Part shown: positions 33,286 through 42,030 of the stretch, in pieces | Layout of the letters: every line of letters starts with the position of its first letter | Position numbering within the stretch: position 1 is the first letter of the stretch | NCBI RefSeq assembly: GCF_001425685.1 | Contig: NZ_LMCY01000049.1 | Coordinates: 25,601-89,600, forward strand | DNA from: Massilia sp. Root335 | GTDB lineage: Bacteria > Pseudomonadota > Gammaproteobacteria > Burkholderiales > Burkholderiaceae_D | Length of the DNA: 64,000 nucleotides | Direction of reading: 5' to 3' | The notes under the pieces: model-generated | The model's database searches: none | What the model saw: only the letters and a program-made list of their open reading frames with translations | Told to the model about the DNA's origin: nothing | Made by a program: the position numbers and the translations under genes

Positions 33286-34071
33286 TTACTTGTGATGTTC
33301 GTTGCGGTTGGTCGCCGGCACCGCCTGCGGCGCCTTGCTCGGCTTCTTGTTCCAGGCCGGACCGATGATGTGCATGCCCTTCACGCGCTTGATCGCGTGC
33401 ACCATGTACACGGCGCCGAGATACGGCCACCAGCGCCGCCCCGCCCCTTCGACGAAGGCGAACCGGTTGAGCCACTGCGCGGTCCGGAACGGCGGCGCGT
33501 AACAGCCGAAATGGCTGCGCGTGACGCCGAGATTCAACAATTTTAACCAGTCTTTCAGGCGCGGCATAGAAATGAACTCGCCCGCGGCCGGCAGGTAGTC
33601 GCTGCTCGTGATGCGCCCCATCCCCTGACGCACGCCCCACAGGCTGGCCGGATTGAAGCCGCAGATGATCACCTGGCCCTCCGGGATCAGCACCCGCTCG
33701 ACCTCGCGCAGCACCTGGTGCGGCTCGGCCGCGAACTCGAGCACGTGCGGCAGCACGACGAGGTCCAGGCTCTGCGACGCGAACGGCAGGTCGGCGAAGT
33801 CGAGCGCCACAGCGATCTGCTTGCCCTTCGTCGCATAGGCCAGTTCGTCGGCCGTCGAGGTGCGCGTCGCCGCCTGCCATTTATTGGGCATGCGGTTGGC
33901 GGCCAGCGCGTCGATCTGGGGCACGCCGATCTGGATCGCGTTGAAGCCGAAAATATCGACCGTCAACTCGTCCAGGCACGCCTGCTCCCACGCGCGCACG
34001 TACGCGCCCGCCGGCGATTGCAGCCAGCGGTCGAGCGCTATAATGGATTTTTCGGATGCCGCGCTGTCCAT
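33286..34071 (-). CDS. class I SAM-dependent methyltransferase (gloB-rnhA neighbour)
   Basis: 261-residue methyltransferase with a partial class I pattern: DFADLPFASQSLDLVVLPHVLEFAAEPHQVLREVERVLIPEGQVIICGFNP covers motifs III-IV and the post-IV loop. The glycine-rich motif I is poorly kept (DIFGFNAIQIG), as in this subfamily. Conserved place between gloB and rnhA. Substrate unknown. Start ATG 34071 has AAAGG seven bases upstream; a TTG at 34077 is possible. Only 23 bases separate its start from the divergent gloB start. Confidence 0.85.
   Translation of the reverse strand: MDSAASEKSIIALDRWLQSPAGAYVRAWEQACLDELTVDIFGFNAIQIGVPQIDALAANRMPNKWQAATRTSTADELAYATKGKQIAVALDFADLPFASQSLDLVVLPHVLEFAAEPHQVLREVERVLIPEGQVIICGFNPASLWGVRQGMGRITSSDYLPAAGEFISMPRLKDWLKLLNLGVTRSHFGCYAPPFRTAQWLNRFAFVEGAGRRWWPYLGAVYMVHAIKRVKGMHIIGPAWNKKPSKAPQAVPATNRNEHHK
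34018..34044 (+). promoter_or_regulatory. promoter of gloB
   Basis: -35 TTGCAG (34018-34023), 15-base spacer and perfect -10 TATAAT (34039-34044), inside the start of the divergent methyltransferase gene. Predicted start near 34051, leader about 44 bases. The short spacer lowers confidence. Confidence 0.45.
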
Positions 34072-34094
34072 GCCCAACCTTTATTCATACCCCT

Positions 34095-34892
34095 ATGACT
34101 CCCTCGCCCACTGAACTTGCCGTACTGACCGTGCCAGCGTTCAAGGATAATTACCTGTGGCTCATCCATGACGGGGTCCATGCGGCTGCGGTCGATCCGG
34201 GCGACGCCGAACCGATCCTCGCGGCCCTGCGGGCAAATGGGCTCACCCTGACCGCCATTCTACTCACCCATCACCATGCTGACCACATCGGCGGCGTGAT
34301 GCGCTTGCTCGAACACAGCAACGTGCCCGTGTTCGGTCCCCGCAACGACGGCATCGCGCTGGTCAATCATCCGCTGGGCGAAGGCGATCGCGTCCGGGTG
34401 CCCGGCCTCGCACTCGACCTCGCCGTGCTGGACGTCCCCGGCCACACGAACGGCCACATCGCCTATGTCCGCGAGGACGGCGGCGCCCACTGGCTGTTCT
34501 GCGGCGACACGCTGTTCGGCGGCGGCTGCGGCCGCCTGTTCGAAGGCACGCCCGCGCAGATGGCGGCGTCGCTGGCCAAGCTGGCCGCCCTGCCCGACGA
34601 TACGCTGATCTATTGCGCCCACGAATATACCTTGTCCAACCTGCGCTTCGCCGAAGCGCTGGAACCGGGCAACCGGGCGCTGCAGATGCGCATCGCCAAC
34701 GACAGCCAGCTGCGCGGCACGCACCTGCCGACGATCCCGTCGACGATCGCGATCGAAAAGGCAACCAACCCCTTCCTGCGCACGCGCGAATCCACGATCA
34801 TCGCCAGCCTGGCGGCGGCCGGCCGCCTCGGTGCCGATACGGACCCGGTGGCCGTGTTCGCCGCGCTGCGCGAGTGGAAGAACGTGTTCTGA
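34095..34892 (+). CDS. gloB: hydroxyacylglutathione hydrolase (glyoxalase II)
   Basis: 265-residue metallo-beta-lactamase-fold thioesterase that hydrolyses S-lactoylglutathione, the second step of methylglyoxal removal. THHHADHIGG supplies the metal-binding His and Asp, with further ligands in DVPGHTNGHIAY, FCGDTLFGGGCGRLFEG and AHEYTLSNLRFA; the C-terminal substrate-binding region ends REWKNVF. Start ATG 34095. It diverges from the methyltransferase gene, and the HCCA-isomerase-like gene follows after seven bases. Confidence 0.95.
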   Translation: MTPSPTELAVLTVPAFKDNYLWLIHDGVHAAAVDPGDAEPILAALRANGLTLTAILLTHHHADHIGGVMRLLEHSNVPVFGPRNDGIALVNHPLGEGDRVRVPGLALDLAVLDVPGHTNGHIAYVREDGGAHWLFCGDTLFGGGCGRLFEGTPAQMAASLAKLAALPDDTLIYCAHEYTLSNLRFAEALEPGNRALQMRIANDSQLRGTHLPTIPSTIAIEKATNPFLRTRESTIIASLAAAGRLGADTDPVAVFAALREWKNVF

Positions 34893-34899
34893 GCGCGCC

Positions 34900-35553
34900 G
34901 TGATCGCGGTGCGCTGCTATGCCGATCCGGTCAGTCCGTATGCATGGCTGGGCCTGCGCGATCTCGACCGCATCGAGGCGGCCGGTGCGCACATCGTCAT
35001 GGTGCCCGTGCTGTTCGCGGGCCTGTTGAGCGCGCACGCGAATATCGGCCCCGCCGAGGTGGAGGCCAAGCGCCGCTACCTGTTCCGCGACGTGATGCGC
35101 GAAGCGGCCCGGCGCGGCCTGCCCTTCGCCGGTCCGCCCGGCCATCCGTTCAATCCGCTGACCGCGCTACGGATGTGCACGGCGGTGAACGAGGACGCGG
35201 CACGGCGCAGGCTGCTGGTCGCCTTCACCTGCGCGACCTGGGAGCGGGGCGAGAACCTCATGGACGATGCGACGCTCGTGCGCCTGGCGGACGAGGCCGG
35301 GCAGGACGGCACCGCCCTGCTGGCAGCGGCGCGGACGCCGACCATCAAGCAGGCGCTCGCGGATGCGACGGCACAGGCCGCGGCGGAGGGTGTGTTCGGG
35401 GTGCCGACGTTCCGGATCGGGGACGATGCCGCGCTGTTCTGGGGCGCGGACCGGATCGACGCCCTGCTCTGGCGCCTGCAGGGCAACGGGATCGATGAAG
35501 CGGTGTTGCGGGAATTCGTCGGCCGGGCGCCGCTGGCGCAGCGCAAACGTTGA
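34900..35553 (+). CDS. DsbA-fold 2-hydroxychromene-2-carboxylate isomerase-like protein
   Basis: 217-residue thioredoxin-fold protein of the HCCA isomerase / kappa-class glutathione transferase group. CYADPVSPYAWLGL matches the N-terminal motif with the active Ser, and VFGVPTFRIGDDAALFWGADRIDAL is the typical C-terminal end. Homologues isomerise naphthalene-derived chromene carboxylates with glutathione, but many are general GSH-linked proteins. Start is GTG 34900, seven bases after gloB; no strong ribosome site. Pairing with gloB fits a glutathione-linked role. Confidence 0.82.
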   Translation: MIAVRCYADPVSPYAWLGLRDLDRIEAAGAHIVMVPVLFAGLLSAHANIGPAEVEAKRRYLFRDVMREAARRGLPFAGPPGHPFNPLTALRMCTAVNEDAARRRLLVAFTCATWERGENLMDDATLVRLADEAGQDGTALLAAARTPTIKQALADATAQAAAEGVFGVPTFRIGDDAALFWGADRIDALLWRLQGNGIDEAVLREFVGRAPLAQRKR

Positions 35554-35583
35554 CGCAACCGCCGTCACCTGCGGTTGCGTCAA
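35550..35583. terminator. hairpin between converging HCCA-isomerase-like and aceB genes
   Basis: Perfect 13-bp stem (35550-35562 with 35571-35583) and eight-base loop over the stop codon of the rightward gene and just past the aceB stop. There is no T tract on either strand; probably a weak two-way terminator or a 3'-end protecting hairpin. Confidence 0.55.
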
Positions 35584-35591
35584 AGGCACGC

Positions 35592-37181
35592 TCAGATTTC
35601 TTCGTACAGCGGCAGCGTCAGGAACTCGGCGAAGTCTTCCGACGTCGACATCTGTTCGAAGATCTGGGCGGCGCGGTCATAGGTCGGGCTGTCGCCGTTC
35701 GGGGCGGCCGCTTTCGCGTTGGCCAGCTCTTGCGGGATCATCGCACGCACCATCTCGGCCGTGACCTTGCGGCCGTCTTCCAGCACGCCCTTCGGCGAAC
35801 GGATCCACTGCCAGACCTGCGAACGGCTGATTTCGGCCGTTGCGGCGTCTTCCATCAGGTTGTGGATCGGCACGCAGCCGTTGCCGGCGAGCCAGGCGCC
35901 CAGGTAGTGGATGCCGACGTTGATGTTGTAGCGCAGGCCCGCTTCGGTGATCGGGGTTTCCGGACGGAAGTCCAGCAGGTCCTTGGCCGTCACCTCGACG
36001 TCCGGACGCAGCTTGTCGATCTGGTTCGGACGGTCGCCCAGCACCTTCTTGAATTCCGTCATCGCCAGGTCGACGAGGCCCGGGTGCGCGACCCAGCCGC
36101 CGTCGTACCCGTCGGTCGCGTCGCGTGCCTTGTCGCTGCGCACGCCGCCCATCGCGACTTCGTTCTTTTCCGGATCATTCTTGATCGGGATCAGTGCCGA
36201 CATGCCGCCGATCGCCGGCGCGTTACGCTTGTGGCAGGTCTTCAGCAGCAGCAGCGCGTAGGCACGCATGAACGGCGCCGTCATCGTGACCTTCGGACGG
36301 TCGGCCAGGCAGAAGTCCTTGTCCAGCTTGAACTTCTTGATGCACGAGAAAATATAATCCCAGCGGCCCGCGTTCAGGCCGGCACTGTGTTCGCGCAGTT
36401 CGTACAGGATCTCGTCCATCTCGAACGCGGCCACGATCGTCTCGATCAGCACGGTCGCCTTGATGGTGCCTTGCGGCAGGCCCAGTTCGTTCTGCGTCAT
36501 GACGAAGATATCGTTCCACAGGCGCGCTTCCAGGTGCGATTCCATCTTCGGCAGATAGAAGTACGGACCGGCGCCGCGGGCCAGTTGTTCCTTGGCGTTG
36601 TGGACCATGAACAGGGCGAAGTCGAAGATGCCGCCGGAGATGCGCTTGCCGTCGACGAGCACGTGCTTCTCGTCCAGGTGCCAGCCGCGCGGACGGACGA
36701 CCAGCGTGGCGACCTTGTCGTTCAGCTTGTATTGCTTGCCGTTCTGTTCCAGCGAAATCGTCTTGCGCACGGCGTCGCGCATGTTCAGCTGGCCGGTGAG
36801 CTGGTTGTCCCAGTTCGGGGTGTTCGAATCCTCGAAGTCGGTCATATAGCTGTCCGCACCCGAGTTCAGCGCATTGATGACCATCTTGCGTTCGACCGGA
36901 CCGGTGATTTCCACCCGGCGGCATTCCAGCGCCTTGGGAATCGGGGCGATCTTCCAGTCGCCGTTGCGGATGTGCGCGGTTTCCGGCAGGAAGTCCGGAC
37001 GCTCGCCGGCATCCAGGCGTTTGGCGCGCTCGACGCGGGCAGCCAGCAATTGCTGGCGGCGCGGCTCGAATTCGCGGCTCAGTTTCGCTACCAGCGCGAG
37101 CGCTTCCGGCGTCAGGATATGTTCGTAGCCGGGCTTGATCTCGGCCCGGATTTCCATTCCGGCTGGGGTGGCGATGGTCAT
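35592..37181 (-). CDS. aceB: malate synthase A
   Basis: 529-residue enzyme joining glyoxylate and acetyl-CoA to malate in the glyoxylate shunt. Segments DFEDSNTPNWDNQLTGQ, RPRGWHLDEKH, YFYLPKMESHLEARLWND, GTIKATVLIET, WDYIFSCIKKF and the catalytic-Asp region NLMEDAATAEISRSQ match the A isoform, whose usual length is about 530. Start ATG 37181 follows AGGAGAAAGCA. A LysR-type gene diverges from it, with a dyad between them, and probably controls it. Confidence 0.96.
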   Translation of the reverse strand: MTIATPAGMEIRAEIKPGYEHILTPEALALVAKLSREFEPRRQQLLAARVERAKRLDAGERPDFLPETAHIRNGDWKIAPIPKALECRRVEITGPVERKMVINALNSGADSYMTDFEDSNTPNWDNQLTGQLNMRDAVRKTISLEQNGKQYKLNDKVATLVVRPRGWHLDEKHVLVDGKRISGGIFDFALFMVHNAKEQLARGAGPYFYLPKMESHLEARLWNDIFVMTQNELGLPQGTIKATVLIETIVAAFEMDEILYELREHSAGLNAGRWDYIFSCIKKFKLDKDFCLADRPKVTMTAPFMRAYALLLLKTCHKRNAPAIGGMSALIPIKNDPEKNEVAMGGVRSDKARDATDGYDGGWVAHPGLVDLAMTEFKKVLGDRPNQIDKLRPDVEVTAKDLLDFRPETPITEAGLRYNINVGIHYLGAWLAGNGCVPIHNLMEDAATAEISRSQVWQWIRSPKGVLEDGRKVTAEMVRAMIPQELANAKAAAPNGDSPTYDRAAQIFEQMSTSEDFAEFLTLPLYEEI

Positions 37182-37260
37182 TGCTTTCTCCTGTTCTAGT
37201 ATGAAATTCGGCTTTACCGCACCGGCTTGGCACAAGCCGCCTTGGCGTTTGATATTGCTT

Positions 37261-37282
37261 CAAGTATATTCACTATTACTTG
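37261..37282. promoter_or_regulatory. candidate LysR operator between aceB and lysR-type gene
   Basis: Inverted repeat CAAGTA-N10-TACTTG in the 173-base divergent gap, of the form expected for LysR-type regulators. It is in the most AT-rich part of the gap and covers the expected promoters. The regulator is presumably the gene at 37355. Confidence 0.5.
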
Positions 37283-37354
37283 CCTAAACGAGACAAAAAA
37301 TATATTCATTTGTGCGTTTTTGTCACAGATCAACACCAGACTCGGGGATTTCCG

Positions 37355-38281
37355 TTGGACCATTTTCGTCAGATATCGACGTTCGTCGAAGTCATCGCCC
37401 GCGGCAGCCTGTCGGCCGCGGCACGGGCCGAAGGGATTGCGCCGGCCATGATCGGACGCCGCCTGGATGCGCTGGAAGCGCGGCTGGGCGTCAAGCTGCT
37501 ACAGCGTACCACGCGCAAGCTGGCGCTGACGGACGAAGGCGCGGCGTTCCTTGAGGATTGCCAGCGCATCCTTGCCGAGCTCGAAGAAGCGGAAGCGGCC
37601 GTGTCGGAACGGAGCGCGCGGGCGACGGGGCACCTGGTCGTCTCCGCGCCGGCCGGCTTCGGGCGCCAGCACGTGGCGCCGCTCGTGCCCTCCTTCCTCG
37701 CCGAACATCGCGAGGTGAGCGTCAACCTGAACCTGTCCGACCGCGTCGTCGACGTCATCGGCGAAGGCGTGGACATCGCGATCCGCATCGCCAGCCTGAC
37801 GGACTCGAACCTGGTCGGCGTCAAACTGGCCGACAACCACCGCGTCGTCGTCGCCACCCCGGGTTATCTGAAGCGCTACGGCACGCCGCAGACGCTCGAC
37901 GATCTCGGCAAGCATAATTGCCTGGCGATCAGCAGCCAGGGCAGCCAGCGGGGCTGGACGTTCCGCGACCACGGCAAGATCGTCACGATGAAGGTGGGCG
38001 GCAACATGGTATGCAACGACGGCGCAGTCCTGCACGACTGGGCGATGGCCGGCCGCGGCCTGGCCTGGCGGTCGATGTGGGAAGTCAGTTCGGAAATCGA
38101 AAGCGGCCTGCTGGTGCCGGTGCTGGAGCAGTTCGCGGCGCCGGGCAACGATATCTATGCGGTGTTCGCGCAGCGCCGTCACCTGCCGCTGCGGATCCGC
38201 GTATTCGTCGATTTCCTGCGCCACGCCTATTCGCAGCCGGATTACTGGCGGAACAGCCTGGGCAAGATGCGGGAGATATGA
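37355..38281 (+). CDS. LysR family transcriptional regulator
   Basis: 308-residue regulator: N-terminal helix-turn-helix (DHFRQISTFVEVIARGSLSAAARAEGIAPAMIGRRLDALEARLGVKLLQRTTRKLALTDEG, split across residues 2-65) and a two-lobed effector domain of the CrgA-like subgroup. I place the start at TTG 37355 because it gives the standard LysR N-terminus; a TTG at 37280 would run into the dyad at 37261-37282. It diverges from aceB and probably senses a C2 or acetate-related signal. It ends at a strong two-way terminator. Confidence 0.88.
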   Translation: MDHFRQISTFVEVIARGSLSAAARAEGIAPAMIGRRLDALEARLGVKLLQRTTRKLALTDEGAAFLEDCQRILAELEEAEAAVSERSARATGHLVVSAPAGFGRQHVAPLVPSFLAEHREVSVNLNLSDRVVDVIGEGVDIAIRIASLTDSNLVGVKLADNHRVVVATPGYLKRYGTPQTLDDLGKHNCLAISSQGSQRGWTFRDHGKIVTMKVGGNMVCNDGAVLHDWAMAGRGLAWRSMWEVSSEIESGLLVPVLEQFAAPGNDIYAVFAQRRHLPLRIRVFVDFLRHAYSQPDYWRNSLGKMREI

Positions 38282-38310
38282 ACGCGATGCCCTGAAACGG
38301 ATGGGCAAAA

Positions 38311-38338
38311 AAAAATCCTCGGAGACCCGAGGATTTTT
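38311..38338. terminator. bidirectional intrinsic terminator between lysR-type gene and cspA
   Basis: Perfect 12-bp stem AAAAATCCTCGG / CCGAGGATTTTT with loop AGAC, with A and T tracts on both sides, between converging genes. It works on both strands. Confidence 0.92.
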
Positions 38339-38356
38339 TGTCAGACATTCAGCCGA

Positions 38357-38560
38357 TTACAGCGGCTGGATGTTCGATGCTTGTTTGCCTTTCGGACCAG
38401 AGGTCACGTCGAAAGAAACGCGCTGGTTCTCTTGCAGCGACTTGAAGCCTTGCGATTGGATCGCCGAGAAGTGCGCGAACAGGTCTTCGCCGCCTTCGTC
38501 CGGGGTGATGAACCCGAAGCCTTTGGAGTCATTGAACCATTTTACGATGCCAGTTGCCAT
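38357..38560 (-). CDS. cspA: CspA-family cold shock protein
   Basis: 67-residue single OB-fold nucleic-acid chaperone: KWFNDSKGFGFITPDEGGEDLFAHFS carries RNP1 (KGFGFI) and RNP2 (DLFAHF). AGGAAATTGTA precedes ATG 38560. A leader of about 106 bases is predicted from the TATAAT at 38678-38673, as expected for temperature-controlled csp mRNAs. Which Csp paralogue it is cannot be told, so the symbol is used in the family sense. Confidence 0.95.
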   Translation of the reverse strand: MATGIVKWFNDSKGFGFITPDEGGEDLFAHFSAIQSQGFKSLQENQRVSFDVTSGPKGKQASNIQPL

Positions 38561-38672
38561 TACAATTTCCTATTTCAGTTGAAGTGGACAGAAGTCCGTT
38601 TACGATCGTTTGAAGAAGCAAGAAACAAATGACAGACTAACTGCACTGCTACCGCGAATCCAACGATCCCTA

Positions 38673-38678
38673 ATTATA
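38673..38678 (-). promoter_or_regulatory. -10 element of cspA promoter
   Basis: Minus strand TATAAT (38678-38673) with a weak -35-like GTGTAC 16 bases upstream. Start near 38666 gives a long leader to the ATG at 38560. The remainder of 38561-38855 is AT-rich and shows no gene. Confidence 0.5.
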
Positions 38679-38855
38679 CCGAATAAACCCGCACGTACAC
38701 GGTTTTCGCAAAATAAAACCGGGATCAGTAACAATTCCTATCATCAACCTTTTACCGATCCCGTTTGCTTCGGCAGTACGCAAAATATAGGGCATGGAAG
38801 CAGATAAAGTTTGTCCTAAATCAAACGATTCAGGGACAGCTTCTTTGCCGTAACG

Positions 38856-39230
38856 CTAAACGGCCGAGTCGTCGCCGGGATAGGCCGCTTTCGGGTCGAC
38901 GATTCCCCAAGCAACGAACACGTCCAGTTCGGCCAGCCATGCATCCCATTCCTGCCGCGCGACGCCGTCGAACGTCATCAGGACGCGCAAACGCTGTTCC
39001 AGCATGCGCGCCTGCTGCCCGAGGATGCGGAAACCGAACGTGGCGGATGAGCCGGCCAGCGTATGCAGCACCGCATGCATTTGTTCGATCAGCGCCAACG
39101 GCGGATGACTCGAATCGAATTCGTTGCGCGCAGCCGACAGGCGCCCGAGCGTCTGCGGCAGGCTCGCCGCAAATTTATCGTTCAGCTCCGCCAGGCGCGC
39201 GAAGAACTCCGCATCCGCACTCGCACTCAT
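38856..39230 (-). CDS. Hpt (histidine phosphotransfer) domain protein
   Basis: 124-residue helical protein with a single Hpt domain; the phospho-accepting His is H56 in LHTLAGSSATFG. Such proteins pass phosphate between hybrid kinases and response regulators. Its ATG overlaps the upp stop codon (ATGA), so the two genes are translationally coupled, which is an odd pairing. No partner kinase is adjacent. The C-terminal part (about 90-124) is acidic. Confidence 0.85.
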   Translation of the reverse strand: MSASADAEFFARLAELNDKFAASLPQTLGRLSAARNEFDSSHPPLALIEQMHAVLHTLAGSSATFGFRILGQQARMLEQRLRVLMTFDGVARQEWDAWLAELDVFVAWGIVDPKAAYPGDDSAV

Positions 39231-39877
39231 TTGGTGCCGAAGATACGGTCGCCCGCGTCGCCCAGGCCCGGCACGATGTACGCGTGGTCGTTCAGTTTGT
39301 TGTCGAGCGAGGCGACGTACAGCTTCACGCCCGGATGCGCCTGGTGGAACACCGCGACGCCTTCCGGCGCCGCGACGAGGGCGAGGAAGATGATCTGGTC
39401 GTCCGTCACGCCGCGCTTCTTCATCACGTCGACCGCGTGCACGGCCGAGTTGCCCGTCGCGACCATCGGATCGCACAGGATGAATGTGCGCTCGGCCGTG
39501 TCCGGCAAGCGCACCAGGTATTCGACGGGCATGTGCGTATCCGGGTCGCGGAATACGCCGATGTGGCCGACGCGCGCCGACGGCACCAGCTCCAGCAGGC
39601 CGTCGCTCATGCCGATGCCGGCGCGCAGGATCGGCACGATGGCCAGCTTCTTGCCCGCGATGACGGGCGCATCGATCGTCATCAGCGGCGTGTCGATCTC
39701 GCGCGTCGTCAGCGGCAGGTCGCGCGTGATCTCGTAACCCATCAGCAGCGTGATCTCCCGGAGCAGTTCGCGGAACGTGCGCGTGGACGTGCCGCGGTCG
39801 CGCATGTGCGACAGCTTGTGCTGGATCAGGGGATGGTTGAGGATGAACAGGTTCGGGAAGCGCGGATCTTGTTTCAT
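39227..39877 (-). CDS. upp: uracil phosphoribosyltransferase
   Basis: 216-residue salvage enzyme making UMP from uracil and PRPP. It aligns along its length with E. coli Upp: NHPLIQHKLSHMRD, VVPILRAG-like IVPILRAGIGMSDGLLE, CDPMVATGNSAVHAVD (PRPP loop) and the C-terminus GYIIPGLGDAGDRIFGTK-like AYIVPGLGDAGDRIFGTK. Start taken as ATG 39877 (MKQDPRF); an in-frame ATG at 39919 is possible. It is coupled to the Hpt gene downstream. Confidence 0.95.
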   Translation of the reverse strand: MKQDPRFPNLFILNHPLIQHKLSHMRDRGTSTRTFRELLREITLLMGYEITRDLPLTTREIDTPLMTIDAPVIAGKKLAIVPILRAGIGMSDGLLELVPSARVGHIGVFRDPDTHMPVEYLVRLPDTAERTFILCDPMVATGNSAVHAVDVMKKRGVTDDQIIFLALVAAPEGVAVFHQAHPGVKLYVASLDNKLNDHAYIVPGLGDAGDRIFGTK

Positions 39878-39997
39878 GAGTGGGAATCGTGCGTAGGCCG
39901 TCACTTGTGGCGCCGGCATGGTTTTCGGTAAATGGCGAGCATTATCCCAGCCACGCGCCCGTTTGTCCCGTCCTTTGTCGAAGTTTCATGGCGACGT

Positions 39998-41689
39998 TCA
40001 CTCGACGAGGGCGCGCGCCAGGATCGCGGCGCAGTCGGCGCCGTCCGGCAGCCGGCCGAACGCGCCGCCGACGTCGACCGCGATGCGCGACGCCACGAAC
40101 GCAGCGGCGACGAAAGACGGCGCACGGCGCAGCAACAGCCCGGCCTGGACGGCCACGACCAGTTGCTCGGCGAGGCGGCGCGCGCCGAATTCGTCGGCCG
40201 CCGGGGTGCCCAGCCCATCCAGCAGGCGCGCGCAATACGCGTCGAAGCGGGGGTCGCGGCCGCGAGCCAGCGCCAGCTCCGCGGCCAGCGCGTCGCGTGG
40301 TTCCGGGCCCTTGGCGAACGCGCGCAGCACGTCCAGGCACATCACGTTGCCCGAACCTTCCCAGATGGAGTTGACGGGAAATTCGCGATACAGGCGCGCC
40401 AGCGGGCCGTCCTCCACGTAGCCGTTGCCACCCATGACTTCCATCGCCTCGGCGCCGAATGCCGGCCCGCGCTTGCACAGCCAGTACTTGCCGGCCGGCG
40501 TCAGGATGCGGCCCAGCGCCGCTTCGCGCGGGTCCACGGCGCCGTCCGGCCCCACGTCGACGCAGCGCGCGAGGCGCAGCGCGAACGCGGTGGCCGCTTC
40601 CGATTCCAGCGCTAGGTCGGCCAGCACGTTTTGCATCAGGGGCTGCTCGGCCAGCCGGCGCCCGAACGCGCTGCGGGCGCGGGCGTGGTGCAGCGCATGG
40701 CACAGGGCCGCGCGCATGATGCCGGCCGTGCCAGTCACACAGTCCAGGCGCGTGTGGCTGCCCATTTCGAGGATCGTCGGGATGCCGCGCCCTTCCTTGC
40801 CGATCATCCAGCCGACGGCATCGCAGAACTCGACCTCGGACGACGCGTTCGACTTGTTCCCCAGTTTGTTCTTGAGGCGCTGCACGCGGATCGCGTTGCG
40901 GGTGCCGTCCGGCAGGTAACGCGGGACAAAGAAGCAGGACAGTCCGGCGCTGCCGCCCTCGGTAGCCTGGGCCAGGACGAGGTGGGCGTCCGACTGCGGC
41001 GCCGAAAAGAACCATTTGTGGCCGACGAGACTCCAGGCGTCGCGCCACGCCGCCCCGAAGCGGGTGGCGGCGACGTCCGGGCTCATGCGCGTGGCCCGCG
41101 TCGTGTTGGCGCGCACGTCCGTGCCGCCCTGCTTTTCCGTCATGCCCATGCCGATCAGTGCGCCGTGCTTGCGCTCGATCGGCAGCGAGCGCGGATCGTA
41201 CGTGCGCGACAGGATTTTCGGCAGCCAGTGCGCCGCGATGCCCGCATGCTGGCGCAGCGCCGGCACCGCCGCGTACGTCATCGTCACCGGGCATTGCGAG
41301 CCGTTCTCGACCTGGCCGAACAGCAGGTAGGCCGCCGCGCGCGCGACCTGGGCGCCGGGACGCGCCGCTTCCCACGGCAGCGAATGGGCGCCGTAATCGA
41401 TCAGGAGGCGCATGAGTTCATGCCATGCCGGATGGAACTCGACCTCGTCGACCCGATTGCCGCCGCGGTCGAAGTTCACGAGCCGCGGGGGGAACTCGTT
41501 GGCCAGCCGCCCCAGGTCGAGCACGCCGGCAGCGCCGAGCGCCTGCCCCAGCCGGTCGAGGTCGGCGCCCGCCCAGCCGGCTCCTTCGTGCTCCAGCGCT
41601 TCACGCAGCGCGGGGTCGCAGGCGAACAGGTTGACGTCCCCGAACGGCGGCGCCTGGTTGAAAACCTCGTGGGTGTCGAAACGGTTCAT
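39998..41689 (-). CDS. aidB: AidB-type acyl-CoA dehydrogenase-like DNA alkylation response protein
   Basis: 563-residue flavoprotein. It follows E. coli AidB closely: HEVFNQAPPFGDVNLF at the N-terminus, MGMTEKQGGTDVRANTTRA, VGHKWFFSAPQSDAHLVLAQ, LKNKLGNKSNASSEVEF, and EFPVNSIWEGSGNVMCLDVLRA. AidB is induced in the Ada response, binds DNA and has weak isovaleryl-CoA dehydrogenase activity; its in vivo role is still debated. Start ATG 41689 follows GGAGGAGACGCC. No ada or alkB is nearby. A catabolic acyl-CoA dehydrogenase role is the alternative. Confidence 0.88.
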   Translation of the reverse strand: MNRFDTHEVFNQAPPFGDVNLFACDPALREALEHEGAGWAGADLDRLGQALGAAGVLDLGRLANEFPPRLVNFDRGGNRVDEVEFHPAWHELMRLLIDYGAHSLPWEAARPGAQVARAAAYLLFGQVENGSQCPVTMTYAAVPALRQHAGIAAHWLPKILSRTYDPRSLPIERKHGALIGMGMTEKQGGTDVRANTTRATRMSPDVAATRFGAAWRDAWSLVGHKWFFSAPQSDAHLVLAQATEGGSAGLSCFFVPRYLPDGTRNAIRVQRLKNKLGNKSNASSEVEFCDAVGWMIGKEGRGIPTILEMGSHTRLDCVTGTAGIMRAALCHALHHARARSAFGRRLAEQPLMQNVLADLALESEAATAFALRLARCVDVGPDGAVDPREAALGRILTPAGKYWLCKRGPAFGAEAMEVMGGNGYVEDGPLARLYREFPVNSIWEGSGNVMCLDVLRAFAKGPEPRDALAAELALARGRDPRFDAYCARLLDGLGTPAADEFGARRLAEQLVVAVQAGLLLRRAPSFVAAAFVASRIAVDVGGAFGRLPDGADCAAILARALVE

Positions 41690-42030
41690 GGCGTCTCCTC
41701 CGGGTGGCCCGCACGCCCAGCTGTTGCAACTGAGCATCATAATATCGGTGCAAAAGTTTCCTCTTCGCACTGTATCGGCGACAATAAACCTTCGTGCCGC
41801 AGCTCGTGGTTATCGGTTAAGCAACAAGGCTAGCCTAAAGCCCTGTGCCGGGCAAGCGCGACCCGTCCGATCCGGGAACTGCGGCGCATCAAGCAAGGGC
41901 GGAAAGATAGCGGGCATTGTGCTTTTTAGTGCTCGCCGGCATCTTTCGGTGATACATTCCTTGTTGATTTGGTACACTCCAGCATTACCCCAGGCTTTGC
42001 TGCCACGATTAGAAAGCAGATATTTCGACA
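41690..42030. other. intergenic region between divergent aidB and GGDEF-EAL genes
   Basis: 341 bases without a gene. A minus-strand TATTAT (41744-41739) may be the aidB -10. I see no cyclic-di-GMP riboswitch pattern, terminator or repeat. AGAAAGCAG before ATG 42031 is a weak ribosome site for the rightward gene. Confidence 0.5.

Noticed and set aside
41690..42030. Cyclic-di-GMP riboswitch before the GGDEF-EAL gene.
   Set aside because: The conserved GEMM core bases and paired arms could not be found on either strand.
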